A stretch of 64,000 bases of DNA from Burkholderia paludis (GCF_000732615.1 NZ_JPGL01000011.1:124001-188000), one strand, 5' to 3'; shown: positions 52,337-61,204, counted from the first letter of the stretch. The notes: generated by a model from the sequence alone, not told the origin. Numbers and translations are program-made.

Positions 52337-53110
52337 ATGAAGGCCGAGAATTTCACGCTGCAACAATATTTCGAGCGGATCGGATTTGCACCCTCGTCGA
52401 GGGCCGATATCGCCACCGTCGCCGAAATGATGAGACGGCAGTTGTTCTCTGTCCCGTTCGAGAATCTGGACGTGCAGGACAAGAAGATTGTCTCCCTCGT
52501 TCCCGAAGACATCGTCGAGAAAATTCTTCAGCGAAACCGGGGCGGGTACTGCTACGAGGTGAACGGGATATTTGCGATGGCTTTGCAAGCGCTTGGACTG
52601 ACCTACCAGTTCGTCGCGGCAAGACCGATGTTCTATGCGGTCAAACGACCCAGGACCCATATGGCCATCGTGCTGACCTTGAATGGGGAAAGCTGGCTGT
52701 GCGATCTCGGCTTCGGCAGCTATGGAATCCGAGCCCCACTTCGACTCGACGCAATCGACGTGGAAGTCAGGCAGGACGCCGACACGTTCATGCTGAGCAA
52801 GATAAGCGAGCGGGATTATCTGCTGAAGGCGCTGGTCGACGGACAATGGGCGAATCAATACGCGTTCGACCTGTCTCCGCAGGAATGGATCGATTTTGCT
52901 CCCGCCAACTATATGAATTCGACCCACCCTGATGCGATCTTCGTGCAAAAGATGTTGGTGATTCTCCACAATGAGAGCGGTCGAAAAGTCCTGATCGGCG
53001 ACACCTTGAAAACCGTCCGAAACGGACAAACCGAGCAACACGTGATTTCGACGGAAGACCGTCGATCGATTTTGTCGCGAGAGTTCGGCCTTGCGTTGGC
53101 GAGTCATTGA
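52337..53110 (+). CDS. nat: Arylamine N-acetyltransferase
   Basis: A 257-residue cytoplasmic enzyme that moves acetyl from acetyl-CoA to arylamines or hydrazines, including isoniazid-like compounds. The catalytic triad is in place: C72 in RGGYCYEVN, H108 in RTHMAIVL and D123 in CDLGFGSYG. The PFENLDV segment at 40-46 is a family landmark. GCGGAGG lies 9 bases before the ATG at 52337. It is divergent from a MocR gene that probably regulates it. Its physiological substrate is unknown. Confidence 0.9.
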   Translation: MKAENFTLQQYFERIGFAPSSRADIATVAEMMRRQLFSVPFENLDVQDKKIVSLVPEDIVEKILQRNRGGYCYEVNGIFAMALQALGLTYQFVAARPMFYAVKRPRTHMAIVLTLNGESWLCDLGFGSYGIRAPLRLDAIDVEVRQDADTFMLSKISERDYLLKALVDGQWANQYAFDLSPQEWIDFAPANYMNSTHPDAIFVQKMLVILHNESGRKVLIGDTLKTVRNGQTEQHVISTEDRRSILSREFGLALASH

Positions 53111-53487
53111 GCGGCACGTGTGGTTCGTGCGCGTCAATAGCTGATGTGGGGAGAGGGGGCGACTAGCGGTCGTTCGACTTGGTATGCCGTGTGTTTCTTC
53201 ATGGCCGATTGCCGCCCGATGTGGCAGACCGCAGCCGACCCGGAGGAGCCTCTTGGCTTACTGGTTAGCGGACGATCACGCGCAACGAATCGGATCGTTC
53301 GTTCGGCGCGAGCCAGCCATTCAGCCAGCTTCGCCAGGTTGATATACTGTCTTCGCTGCGTGGGGAAGGACACCCCGTCAGGGGCACCAGTGGGTAATGC
53401 CGACCGCGCCCAGGGTCTTGGGCACCGTCTGCGTAATAGTCAGGCGCAGGCCTTGCCACGCAGCATATATCCTGCAGGACACCAGTA
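53111..53487. other. Intergenic region with dispersed repeat
   Basis: 377 bp containing the 49-bp repeat copy at 53202-53250. No gene is seen. Confidence 0.4.
53202..53250 (+). repeat. Dispersed intergenic repeat, copy A
   Basis: A 49-bp sequence (core GCCGCCCGATGTGG then GACCGCAG) that recurs at 55067-55115 with about 40 of 49 bases identical. Both copies are in non-coding DNA. More diverged relatives may exist near 49470 and 50670. Confidence 0.5.
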
Positions 53488-53754
53488 TTGATATCCCTTG
53501 TGATGGAAGCGCTCAATCCCGACGATCAAAGACGCATCTACTTTGCGCGAGTCAGCTGTGCTGACTCCCCGTATCTCGATGCAGTCGAAATCGAGGGTTG
53601 CGGGTTGGGCGTTTTGCTAATTCGTTATTTTGCCTACGAGAGCGGGTCAATCGAAGGCGACCACTGGTACGAAAATGCCGCGGTTGCGAGACGGGAAGCC
53701 GAGTCGGAGTTCGGAATCAGACCGGAAAGCTGGATCGTGCGAGACGTCCCATGA
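53488..53754 (+). CDS. Small hypothetical protein
   Basis: An 88-residue acidic cytoplasmic protein. It looks like a family of small Burkholderia proteins with a LLIRYFAYE strand, a GDHWYEN turn and an AARREAESEFGI helix (here AVARREAESEFGI). Small soluble proteins of this kind are often immunity proteins, but no toxin gene is adjacent. The start is a TTG at 53488 with AGGA 8 bases upstream; the ATG at 53503 has no ribosome site. Confidence 0.55.
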   Translation: MISLVMEALNPDDQRRIYFARVSCADSPYLDAVEIEGCGLGVLLIRYFAYESGSIEGDHWYENAAVARREAESEFGIRPESWIVRDVP

Positions 53755-53800
53755 TGTCGGACGGCTGCGTCGGACGCTTTTCCTGGTGCCGGGGATCAGT

Positions 53801-54169
53801 TCAAACCAACGGTTGATTCTCGACGAATGCACTATCCGACTGCGGATCGTAGACTACCAGCGAATGGTCTCTTAGCAAGCGGTGAATGAAAGCACCCACC
53901 TCCGCGGCTTTGCTGAAAGTCATACTGATTACAAGATGGTGAGTTCCAAGGTCGAAGTCACATGACCATGGGCTGTCATCCAGTTGATCGTCTTGCAGTG
54001 CGGAAAGCTGTGGATACTGCCGCTCTAATGCAGCAACGAAGCTCTCGAGCGTGGCATCGGTGACGCCCTCGTTGGTCAAGTCGCCAGCGCATGCCTCATG
54101 ATATGCCGTTCGGACATCATGAAGTGTCTGGCCGTCTCTGTATGTGAAGAAGCCCAAGTCGTAGCTCAC
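53801..54169 (-). CDS. Small hypothetical protein
   Basis: A 122-residue acidic, soluble protein beginning MSYDLGFFTYRDGQTLHD. It has mixed alpha/beta character and no membrane segment. The start is a GTG at 54169 with AAAGGGAA upstream. No family is recognised. Isolated acidic proteins like this in a decayed accessory zone are often orphan immunity proteins; that is only a suggestion. It is convergent with the 88-residue gene. Confidence 0.55.
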   Translation of the reverse strand: MSYDLGFFTYRDGQTLHDVRTAYHEACAGDLTNEGVTDATLESFVAALERQYPQLSALQDDQLDDSPWSCDFDLGTHHLVISMTFSKAAEVGAFIHRLLRDHSLVVYDPQSDSAFVENQPLV

Positions 54170-54489
54170 ACCAGGTTCCCTTTATCTGAATTGCGAGATT
54201 GATCGCTACTTTCCGCGTCACCGATTTTCAACTATTCAGGTTCAGCGGTCTTTCGCCATTCCCCGGAGCCGCCGCACTGAAGCGCTCAACGAGCGCTGCA
54301 GATTCGACGAATGGTAGAGTAAATGACATGGCTACCGCGCTCCATCATTGGGAACGGCCGGCAACGCATCGTCGCCCCGAGCGCAAAGACTCCACGGCCT
54401 TCGCAAGCGACAAGATGGAGATCCCCGCATTTATCGCATTGGCCAAATCGAACGTAGCTTGATCGAGTACGCAGAATGATGGGTTCCCG
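54170..54489. other. Intergenic region with possible coding remnant
   Basis: 320 bp. A minus-strand frame (about 54480 to 54345) reads ATFDLANAINAGISILSLAK, which looks protein-like but has no start of its own, so it may be a decayed 3' end of a gene. Otherwise nothing is seen. Confidence 0.3.
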
Positions 54490-54933
54490 TCACGATGCCG
54501 GCAATGTTCCGTCGCTTGGCAAGCACTGGTTCGGATAGGGTAGTGTATCCGAAGACTGGTGCCAGACAGACTGGTCGCCACGGTGAAGTTCGTGAGCGTA
54601 TTTCGACCTGAGTCGTTCAATGTCCGACGCCGCCAAAAGGTTCCCTGAAGAACTGATCGACTCTCCGCTCGTAAGAAATAGATAGACTGCAGCCAACTCT
54701 TCCAATTCCGGAGAGTCTGATGTGATTGAAAAGATGGCGGGATCGGTTTTGGTTGCTGAAATCTCGACACAAGGGGCGTTGCTTTCCCTGTCACGTATGT
54801 ACAAGCGCGTCCAGAGTCTGCTGTTGACCGGATACGAGTTCCCATCCGTGTCTACATTTCGATCGCGACCGTACAGGAGATCGATGAAACATCGAAAATC
54901 CGGGCGATTTCGGACAATATTGACGGTATGCAT
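54490..54933 (-). CDS. Hypothetical protein
   Basis: A 147-residue soluble protein starting MHTVNIVRNRPDFRCFIDLL. It contains a beta-rich segment LYIRDRESNAPCVEISAT and an ELEELAAVYLFL helix. AAGG precedes the ATG at 54933 by 5 bases; a GTG eight codons upstream is the alternative. No family is recognised. It could be an orphan immunity-type protein. Confidence 0.5.
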   Translation of the reverse strand: MHTVNIVRNRPDFRCFIDLLYGRDRNVDTDGNSYPVNSRLWTRLYIRDRESNAPCVEISATKTDPAIFSITSDSPELEELAAVYLFLTSGESISSSGNLLAASDIERLRSKYAHELHRGDQSVWHQSSDTLPYPNQCLPSDGTLPAS

Positions 54934-55066
54934 CAGGCCTTGGTTTTCCCGCTTCACGGTAGATGGTTGGAGGCGGTGATTCTGAAATCACGATATCACG
55001 AATGCATCGTCGGATGCGCCTACGGCAACGATGCAAATCGTCGATGATCCAGGCGATCGAGTCGAT

Positions 55067-55115
55067 TGGCCGACTGCCGCCCGATGTGGTGGACCGCAGT
55101 CGACCCGAAGCGGTC
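55067..55115 (+). repeat. Dispersed intergenic repeat, copy B
   Basis: Second copy of the 49-bp element at 53202-53250, sharing GCCGCCCGATGTGG, GACCGCAG and CGACCCG. Lies in non-coding DNA between the 147-residue gene and the SDR gene. Confidence 0.5.
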
Positions 55116-55215
55116 TGTCAGTGTTCCGAGCCGACGCCGACTCATGCTGGTTCCGATGAGACATTCGTGAGAGTACTGAAGTGCCGGAAAATTCAACGCA
55201 GGTGGCTGTAATCAC

Positions 55216-55950
55216 TTAGCCAATTCGCCAGCCTCCATTGACGGAAATCACAGCACCGGTCACGAAACTCGCAGCTTCCGATGCTAGCCAGAGCACCGCA
55301 GCGGCAACATCGTCCGGCGTGCCGGGCCGGCCAACAGGCGTCTCAGCGACGATGGCAGCGACGCGCTCTTCGGGCCACGACCCGGTGAATCCGGTCCCCG
55401 CGATGAAGCCAGGAGCGATCGCGTTGGCCGTGCAGCCGTGCGGTGCCAATTCTCGCGCGAGCGCAAACGTCAGGCCGTGCAAACCGGCCTTCGCTGCAGC
55501 GTAGGCTAGCCCCCCCGGGCGGCTACCGCCTGTTTGCGCGCCGATCGAACTGATGTTGACGATCCGCCCACCCGGACGAGGCAGCCGTCGCGCGACACTG
55601 TGCGCCATTAAAAAACTACCCTTGAGGTTAGTCTCGATCACGGCGTCCCACTCCACTTCTGCTTGGTCGAGCGCGCTGTCTAGGCTTACGGGACGTATAA
55701 ACCCTGCTGCATTAACCAGCAGATCTACGCAGCCAACGCCAGCAAGCGCGGTCTCGACATCCGAGCGCTTTGCAATGTCGGCACGTTGGTAGGTCGCAGT
55801 GGGCCCCAGCGTCGCGATGGCTTCTTGAAGCCGTTGGACGTTTCGCCCGATGATCGTCACACGATAGCCAGCGCTGACGCATGCGCGCGCGATGCCCAAG
55901 CCTATGCCACTCGCACCGCCTGTCACGATTGCATGTTTTTGCTCCGCCAT
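55216..55950 (-). CDS. Short-chain dehydrogenase/reductase (SDR)
   Basis: A 244-residue NAD(P)-dependent SDR of the classical type. The cofactor motif is TGGASGIG (residues 10-17), the structural motif is NAAG, and the catalytic residues are S134/S135 (NISS), Y150 and K154 (YAAAK). The C-terminus ends in VNGGWRIG, typical of 3-ketoacyl-ACP-reductase-like members. GGAGG lies upstream of the ATG at 55950. It is divergent from a LysR gene, forming a two-gene regulatory pair. Substrate unknown. Confidence 0.9.
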   Translation of the reverse strand: MAEQKHAIVTGGASGIGLGIARACVSAGYRVTIIGRNVQRLQEAIATLGPTATYQRADIAKRSDVETALAGVGCVDLLVNAAGFIRPVSLDSALDQAEVEWDAVIETNLKGSFLMAHSVARRLPRPGGRIVNISSIGAQTGGSRPGGLAYAAAKAGLHGLTFALARELAPHGCTANAIAPGFIAGTGFTGSWPEERVAAIVAETPVGRPGTPDDVAAAVLWLASEAASFVTGAVISVNGGWRIG

Positions 55951-56039
55951 TTTTTGCCTCCGTTCGATTCCGTACAAATTAAAGCTGGAAGCGCGATACG
56001 TCCAATACGATTGAATGTGTCCTCTGATACTCTTGTCGT

Positions 56040-56942
56040 ATGGCTATCCTCACCCTTCGACAACTCGAACAGTTCCTGGCAGTCGCGGAGACTATGAATT
56101 ATCGGCTCGCCGCCGAGCGACTCAACATGGCCCAGCCACCACTGACGGCGGCAATCAGGCAAATGGAATCACTATTGGGCGCACGTTTGCTGGAACGCGG
56201 CAATCGTGTAACGTCGTTGACTGCGGCAGGCGAGGTTTTCCGTGAAGAGGCGCGCAGAACGCTGGAGCAGGCACAGCGAACCGTCGAGCTCACGCGGCGG
56301 GCGGCGCATGGGCTTATCGGTTCCATCAGGATCGGTTTCGTGGCGAGCGCTACGCGGCACGTGCTGCCGCCCTTGATTTCGCGCTTTCGACAGACGCATC
56401 CCAGTGTGGCACTTGATCTGACTGAGGCGACTACCAGACAGCAGTTGACTGCGCTCGACGAAGATCGCCTCGACGCCGGGATCGTGGTGCTACCTCTTGG
56501 CTCGGAGTTTGGACTGCGGATTGCACAGCGCAAGCTGTTGAAGAGTCGCATGGTTGCCGTCATATCTACGGAACACTCTCTGGCCAAGCCGTCTGGACGC
56601 CCCATATCACTCGCGTCGCTTGCACGCGAGCCATGGATACTTTTTCCTCCCACGGAGGGGCCTGGCTTGTACGCAACGATCCTCAACGCGTGCGCTATAG
56701 CCGGATTCACTCCGCGTGTTGTACAACGTGCGATGCAAATGGACACGATTATCGGGCTCGCGGCGGCGAAGCTCGGTGTTGGGCTTGTGCCGGAGCCGCT
56801 CGCGACAGCGGAGGCGGGTGGCGTGAGTTTCAGGCGACTCGTCGGCAGCGGGACGCCGGTGCCATACGACGTCTCATTGGTGTGGCGGAAGGCAGACCAC
56901 AATCCTACTGTGGCTGCGCTAGTCAATTCATGCTTAGGTTAA
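56040..56942 (+). CDS. LysR-type transcriptional regulator
   Basis: A 300-residue LysR regulator; helix-turn-helix about residues 18-60 (MNYRLAAERLNMAQPPLTAA). It resembles the BenM/CatM/CynR branch (TLRQLEQFLAVAE start, FVASATRHVLPP effector domain). It is divergent from the SDR gene with 89 bp between, so it probably regulates it. Confidence 0.88.
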   Translation: MAILTLRQLEQFLAVAETMNYRLAAERLNMAQPPLTAAIRQMESLLGARLLERGNRVTSLTAAGEVFREEARRTLEQAQRTVELTRRAAHGLIGSIRIGFVASATRHVLPPLISRFRQTHPSVALDLTEATTRQQLTALDEDRLDAGIVVLPLGSEFGLRIAQRKLLKSRMVAVISTEHSLAKPSGRPISLASLAREPWILFPPTEGPGLYATILNACAIAGFTPRVVQRAMQMDTIIGLAAAKLGVGLVPEPLATAEAGGVSFRRLVGSGTPVPYDVSLVWRKADHNPTVAALVNSCLG

Positions 56943-57047
56943 GACCCCTGGTCGATCATTGCGACTGCAATGGAACGAGATGATGTTCCTGTCATATAGC
57001 GGGTACGCGTTGCTTATCTATTGTCCGCTATGGGTCCCGGAGGTGAC

Positions 57048-57194
57048 ATGCAACTGCCGATTCAACAGAAGGTGCGAGTGACGCTTCCTGGCCGATCTCT
57101 GCCGGTCGCGGCATTGCTTGCGACCCACAAAGGATGGTCGTGTTTTCGCAAAACGGACGTTCAAAGCATTCGCCACGAACGTTGCACTGTATAG
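57048..57194 (+). CDS. Possible small protein, 48 residues
   Basis: A 48-residue basic frame (MQLPIQQKVRVTLPGRSL...) with a strong GGAGG site 5 bases before the ATG. No family is recognised and the composition is ordinary. It may be real or chance. Confidence 0.3.
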   Translation: MQLPIQQKVRVTLPGRSLPVAALLATHKGWSCFRKTDVQSIRHERCTV

Positions 57195-57210
57195 CGGGCC
57201 TATCCCAGTG

Positions 57211-57522
57211 TTAGCGCGTTAAAGCTTCCATGGTTTGAACAATACGGCCGAATTTGTCATTGCCCTCAAAGGCCGCACAGGTTTGGGCGTATACCTGTTC
57301 CTTCCCGTTACTCTTGGAAAAAAATGCCTCCGCGCAATCACAGCGTAAGGTTGCCACCTTTGTGTGAGTCCGAGTATCGCGTAACGTCGCGACCCAGCAA
57401 CTATCGGCACATCCACAGCTACCGTAGGAAAGTACTTGATGGCTTCGGTGCCAAGGCAACGTCTCGGTCCTCACGCCTTGCGCTCCAACCTTTGGCAAGA
57501 ATAAGAGCGCGAGCAAACACAC
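57211..57522 (-). CDS. Exported cysteine-rich hypothetical protein
   Basis: A 103-residue protein with a hydrophobic start (CLLALLFLPKVGAQG) that may be a short signal peptide. The body has several cysteines: SCGCADSCWVATL, LRCDCAEAFF and TCAAFEG. The start is a GTG at 57522 without a clear ribosome site, so the true start is uncertain. No family is recognised. Confidence 0.45.
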   Translation of the reverse strand: MCLLALLFLPKVGAQGVRTETLPWHRSHQVLSYGSCGCADSCWVATLRDTRTHTKVATLRCDCAEAFFSKSNGKEQVYAQTCAAFEGNDKFGRIVQTMEALTR

Positions 57523-57695
57523 GGCCGTGCGCGTTCTATTGCAGTTTATGTTTATAACCGTCGAAATTTGGTTTTACCAGTAGCTTGGAGTGCCGGAGCC
57601 AGCTTTTAACGACACCGAACTCCAGTGTATTTTCGACTTCGGCGTCAACCTAACAATACCCGAACAGCCTTCAAATCGCTTACGCAGAACACCAA

Positions 57696-58091
57696 TCAAT
57701 GTGAGTACCCCGGTGGAAACTTGCCGTTCCAATTGAAGGGGTCAAAGCTGTTTTTCGTCCCGCAGGTGTTGCTCATGCGCGTGGCAAAACTCTCGCTGCC
57801 AAACTGACTATATGTGCGGTCGGCGTATGCAAGATGAATCAGCCGCTTAAGCCGGCCCCAATCAACTTCATCCTCGTCTTCGCCCCCCTGCCACGTTGGA
57901 GAAAGTTGCTCGAATGCCTGGTCGGGCGTCATTCCGTTCCCATGGTCGATATTCGCAAGAAACAGAACGGTCACGTCCCCTTTGCAATCCCGGCCCGCAT
58001 CCGCAGCGTAGCTGGACGTCACAAACCCAAACATCGCAAAGCCCGTAATCAGTACGCGAACAAGCAGCTTCAATTTTCCATCAATAATCAT
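57696..58091 (-). CDS. Exported hypothetical protein
   Basis: A 131-residue protein with a signal peptide ending SSYA-AD (about residue 29), hence periplasmic. The mature part has a cysteine near each end (GRDCKGD, NTCGTKN), probably disulfide-bonded. Helical segments include DQAFEQLSP and GRLKRLIHLAYADRTY. It looks like a Tai4/T6SS-amidase-immunity-like small periplasmic protein, but that is a resemblance only. No cognate amidase gene is nearby. Confidence 0.5.
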   Translation of the reverse strand: MIIDGKLKLLVRVLITGFAMFGFVTSSYAADAGRDCKGDVTVLFLANIDHGNGMTPDQAFEQLSPTWQGGEDEDEVDWGRLKRLIHLAYADRTYSQFGSESFATRMSNTCGTKNSFDPFNWNGKFPPGYSH

Positions 58092-58220
58092 GGTCAATTC
58101 TTTTGTCAGTTGGGCGGTGCAAGGCAACAGCGATTGCGGCGGTTTCGGAGCACTCCTAGATCTTACGCGACTACCTCAAAGCGATTGTCAAATCTGGTGT
58201 GCGCGGACTGGTTCGCATGA

Positions 58221-58772
58221 TCAGGCGGCCAGCGGTTGAGGAGCTGGCGTGCTCTCGATCACAGGGATTCCGTCTTTGAAGGGCGCGCCCTTCAGGAGCA
58301 GCTCGATCCTGTCGGCACTGAGAATTTTCAGCCACGACTGTTCAGTTGCTTCGATCAGCATGATCGGCACGCCAAGGAACGTCGCGCGCGACAGGCAGTT
58401 GCGCGTGCGCGACGTGCTGTGACGTACCGTCGCGAACGTCGACTCGATCGGGTTCGTGGTCCGCACGTGCTGCCAATGCTCGGCCCGGAAGTCGTAGAAC
58501 GCGAGCAGCGAGGCACGACCCTTTGCCAGCTTCTCGATGGCCCTCGGATATTTGGCCGCATAGGTGTCGACGACCTGGTTAAATGCGATGATCGCGTCTG
58601 CGCGCGTCGCCGCGTTCCAGATCTCTGCGAGCGCTGCCTTGGCATGCTGCGATTTCGGCATGACGTTGAGCACGTTGCCGATCTTGTGGAACCAGCAACG
58701 CTGATGACGGACCTGCGGGAACACCTTGTCGAGCGCCACCCACAAATCCATCGCGCCGTCGCCAACAGGGGC
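58221..58772 (-). mobile_element. IS256-type transposase, 5'-truncated remnant
   Basis: The C-terminal part of a mutator/IS256-family transposase: GDGAMDLWVALDKVFPQ, RCWFHKIGNVLN, NPIESTFATVRH and the late catalytic-domain region. The 5' half, including the first catalytic aspartate, is gone; sequence upstream of about 58772 is unrelated although the frame stays open to 58991. It cannot encode an active transposase. Confidence 0.75.
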
Positions 58773-58957
58773 GGTGCCAGTGTCTGTGTCGAATGGCCGC
58801 ATCTGGCCGAACCCGGAAGTTCGGCCGACGCCCATTAGCCGCCTGCCCGATCTCGACGCGAACTTCCCTTGTCGACCCGATTGCGTCATTGACGGTCCCG
58901 CAAAACAGCCGTTCAAATACGCAACTCTGCCGTGAATGCAGTCACAAATAATGTGAG

Positions 58958-59293
58958 TCAGTCTGCACGACTTGCGCCACACGCGGCACAAAAGCTCGCG
59001 ATAGGCGTGCGAAGCGGTTTACCGCAAGCAGTGCATGCAGGACCGTATAGCTTAAGGCGGTGATGCATCAATGCGTTTGCATTGCTCTCACGGAATCCTG
59101 TAATGTGTTCGTAGGCCACCAGAGCCGGAAGACCCGTGTTGTTCCGATAGGCCTCCGCTAAAGATGCCCCCGTCTCTCTTCGATATTGCTTTATCTGCTC
59201 AAGCAACGCTTCCGGATTAGCCAACTGCCACTCGTCTTCGGTGAGCATCGGTACATCCATTTTGCAGCGCCAACAGTAGATCGTTTGTGGCAT
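58958..59293 (-). CDS. Zinc-ribbon hypothetical protein
   Basis: A 111-residue cytoplasmic protein. An N-terminal YCWRCK pair and a C-terminal double CxxC set (CTACGKPLRTP, FCAACGAS) form a likely zinc ribbon. The middle is helical and polar (EALLEQIKQYRRETGASLAEAY). The start at 59293 begins MPQTIYCW, which puts the first Cys pair at the very N-terminus; the upstream frame has no ribosome site. No molecular function is known. Confidence 0.65.
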   Translation of the reverse strand: MPQTIYCWRCKMDVPMLTEDEWQLANPEALLEQIKQYRRETGASLAEAYRNNTGLPALVAYEHITGFRESNANALMHHRLKLYGPACTACGKPLRTPIASFCAACGASRAD

Positions 59294-59758
59294 CTTTTTA
59301 TCGTCGCTCCTCGAACCAAGGTTGGTTGCCGATACGATCAAAACGTGCCAGATATTGTCGACGATTTTGCTCAACGTGTCGAAGGGCCGATATTGGCCGA
59401 TCGCAGCCGGCCGCCACTCTGAGACGCGCGTCGCGTCTGAGGCGGACAAGCTGTGAACCCGCACGATCGTCACTGATAGCGAGCCGAGCGACTGGGACTG
59501 CGCGATCGTCGAGACGCAGTTGAACCGGAAAGCAGGAGCAACCAATGAAGCTACCGGAACAGTCGCTCACTTCCACCGGCGGCTCACGCAGCAATGGCTC
59601 GTACCCGGATGCGGCCCGAATTTTGTGGCGCACTTTCAATGCCGCTAACTCCCATTAGCGGCATTGCACTTCTACCAGGTGCTGCGGCGCTGGGGCGACG
59701 ACCAATACGGCTTTTGAGTGCGTCGTCACCGAATCTCTACATGCAAACAGAGAGACCT
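59294..59758. other. Intergenic region with strong hairpin
   Basis: 465 bp upstream of the zinc-ribbon gene. It holds a perfect 11-bp inverted repeat at 59638-59665. Otherwise no gene is recognised. Confidence 0.4.
59638..59665. repeat. Perfect inverted repeat
   Basis: AATGCCGCTAA and TTAGCGGCATT, an uninterrupted 11-bp stem with a 6-base loop (CTCCCA). There is no U-run on either strand, so it is not a typical terminator. It may be an IS target or end, or a REP-like hairpin. Confidence 0.55.
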
Positions 59759-59846
59759 ATGACGAATCCGACCTACGAACAAATCACGAAACGTGCCGAG
59801 CGCGAAATCCACCACGTTTCTCCTCAGCGCGGAGCGGACCATACAT
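59759..59846 (+). pseudogene. 5' fragment of a small gene cut by an IS remnant
   Basis: A frame with AGAGAG upstream starts MTNPTYEQITKRAEREIHHV, similar to small DUF2934-like proteins. It is cut at about 59846, where the IS3-type orfA sequence begins on the other strand. The fragment probably marks the insertion target. Confidence 0.3.
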
Positions 59847-60104
59847 TTTTGATGCAACGTCCTGCAAGATGGCCTTGTCCAAGCTCAGTTCGGCGACCAG
59901 CCTCTTCAGCCGCGCGTTCTCTTCCTGCAGCTGCTTAAGTTCGCGCACTTGATCAGACTGCATCCCGGCGTATTGCTTCTTCCACCGACAGAACGTCTGT
60001 TCCGAAATACCGACCTGCCGAATCACATCGGCCACCGGCATGCCCAGTTCGGCTTGCTTCAGTACCGCCACAATCTGTTCGATCGAAAAGCGTTTCCGTT
60101 TCAT
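59847..60104 (-). mobile_element. IS3-family orfA remnant
   Basis: The first 86 codons of an IS3-family (IS407-like) OrfA: MKRKRFSIEQIVAVLKQAEL with helix-turn-helix VADVIRQVGISEQTFCRWK and a leucine-zipper-like QVRELKQLQEENARLKRLV. It stops being IS-like at LQDVASK, the A-rich point where such elements frameshift into orfB. OrfB, with the DDE domain, is absent, so the element is dead. AGGAGGTGG lies before its ATG. Confidence 0.75.
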
Positions 60105-60317
60105 GACAAACCACCTCCTGGTTCAGGGTCAAGTTTGCCGCAAAACTCGCGCTCGGATCGGTCCAGAATTCCTAAAGCGGATCACGTCGACTCCGCCGTG
60201 CCGGAATGTGCCAAGTGCAAAAAAGCCCGATGTTCAATCATGACGGAGTTCGGCTCGAGTGAGCCGGGTGCGGATTGGCGAGCGTCAAAGACCGCGTCCA
60301 CCGCACCCGGGCCACAC

Positions 60318-61082
60318 TCAGATCTGCTGCTGGCCGCCATCGACAAACAATTCGATGCCGTTCACGAAGCTCGCGTCGTCCGAGGCCAGGAACAGCGCCG
60401 CGCTTGCGATCTCGCCGGGCTCGCCGAGGCGTCCCATCGGGATCTGAGCTGCCAGGTAATCGGCAAGCCCCTGGCGCTGGGCAGCATCGTCACCGGCAAG
60501 ATCGAGCAGGCCGGGCGTGCGGGTCGCGCCCGGGCTGATCGTGTTCACGCGGATCTGGCGATCCTTGAGGTCGAGAATCCAGTTGCGTGCGAACGAGCGC
60601 ACCGCAGCCTTGGACGCCGAGTACACGCTGAACGCCGCCGTGCCCGCGCTGCCTGCCGTCGAACCCGTGAGAATCACCGACGCGCCCTTGGCCAGCAGCG
60701 GCAGTGCCTTTTGCACCGTGAACAGCACGCCCTTCACGTTGCGGTTGAAGGTGTCGTCGAAGTGTTCTTCGGTGATGTTGCCGAACGGCAGCATCGAACC
60801 GCCGCCTGCGTTGGCGAACAGCACATCGAGGCGCCCCTGTTCTTCCTTGATCTGCGCATACAGCGCGTCGAGCTCGTTCAGCTTCGTCGAATCGACGCGT
60901 ACGCCGGTCGCCTCGCCGCCCGCTTCGCGGATGCTCTTCACGGCGGCGTCGAGTTCGGCCTGACGACGGCCCGTGAGGTAGACGTGCGCGCCTTCGGCGG
61001 CGAAGCGCTGGGCGGTGGCAAGGCCGATGCCGCTGGTTGCGCCGGTAACGAGTGCGATCTTGTTGTCGAGTTTGCGTGTCAT
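60318..61082 (-). CDS. Short-chain dehydrogenase/reductase (SDR)
   Basis: A 254-residue NAD(P)-dependent SDR. Cofactor motif TGATSGIG (residues 13-20), ANAGGG (90-95), catalytic S141, Y154 and K158 (YSASK). The C-terminus ends VDGGQQQI. Aligns well with oxidoreductases found beside LysR genes in many proteobacteria. AGGAG lies 7 bases before the ATG at 61082. It is divergent from the LysR gene at 61233 with a T-N11-A box between, so it is probably under its control. Confidence 0.92.
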   Translation of the reverse strand: MTRKLDNKIALVTGATSGIGLATAQRFAAEGAHVYLTGRRQAELDAAVKSIREAGGEATGVRVDSTKLNELDALYAQIKEEQGRLDVLFANAGGGSMLPFGNITEEHFDDTFNRNVKGVLFTVQKALPLLAKGASVILTGSTAGSAGTAAFSVYSASKAAVRSFARNWILDLKDRQIRVNTISPGATRTPGLLDLAGDDAAQRQGLADYLAAQIPMGRLGEPGEIASAALFLASDDASFVNGIELFVDGGQQQI

Positions 61083-61189
61083 GGTAGTGCTCCTTTCGTT
61101 TCGTTCGGTAGAAGTGGGCGTTGGCTGGTTCGGTGTTGCGTGCTGCGATGTGAGAAGAATATCGACGGCCCAATCCTTTCGAAATAGAA

Positions 61190-61204
61190 TTGATTGCAAT
61201 CCAA
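61190..61204. promoter_or_regulatory. LysR-type operator (T-N11-A box)
   Basis: TTGATTGCAATCCAA holds the perfect palindrome GATTGCAATC inside a T-N11-A frame (61191-61203), 29 bp before the LysR ATG and in the promoter region of the divergent SDR gene. Confidence 0.55.
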
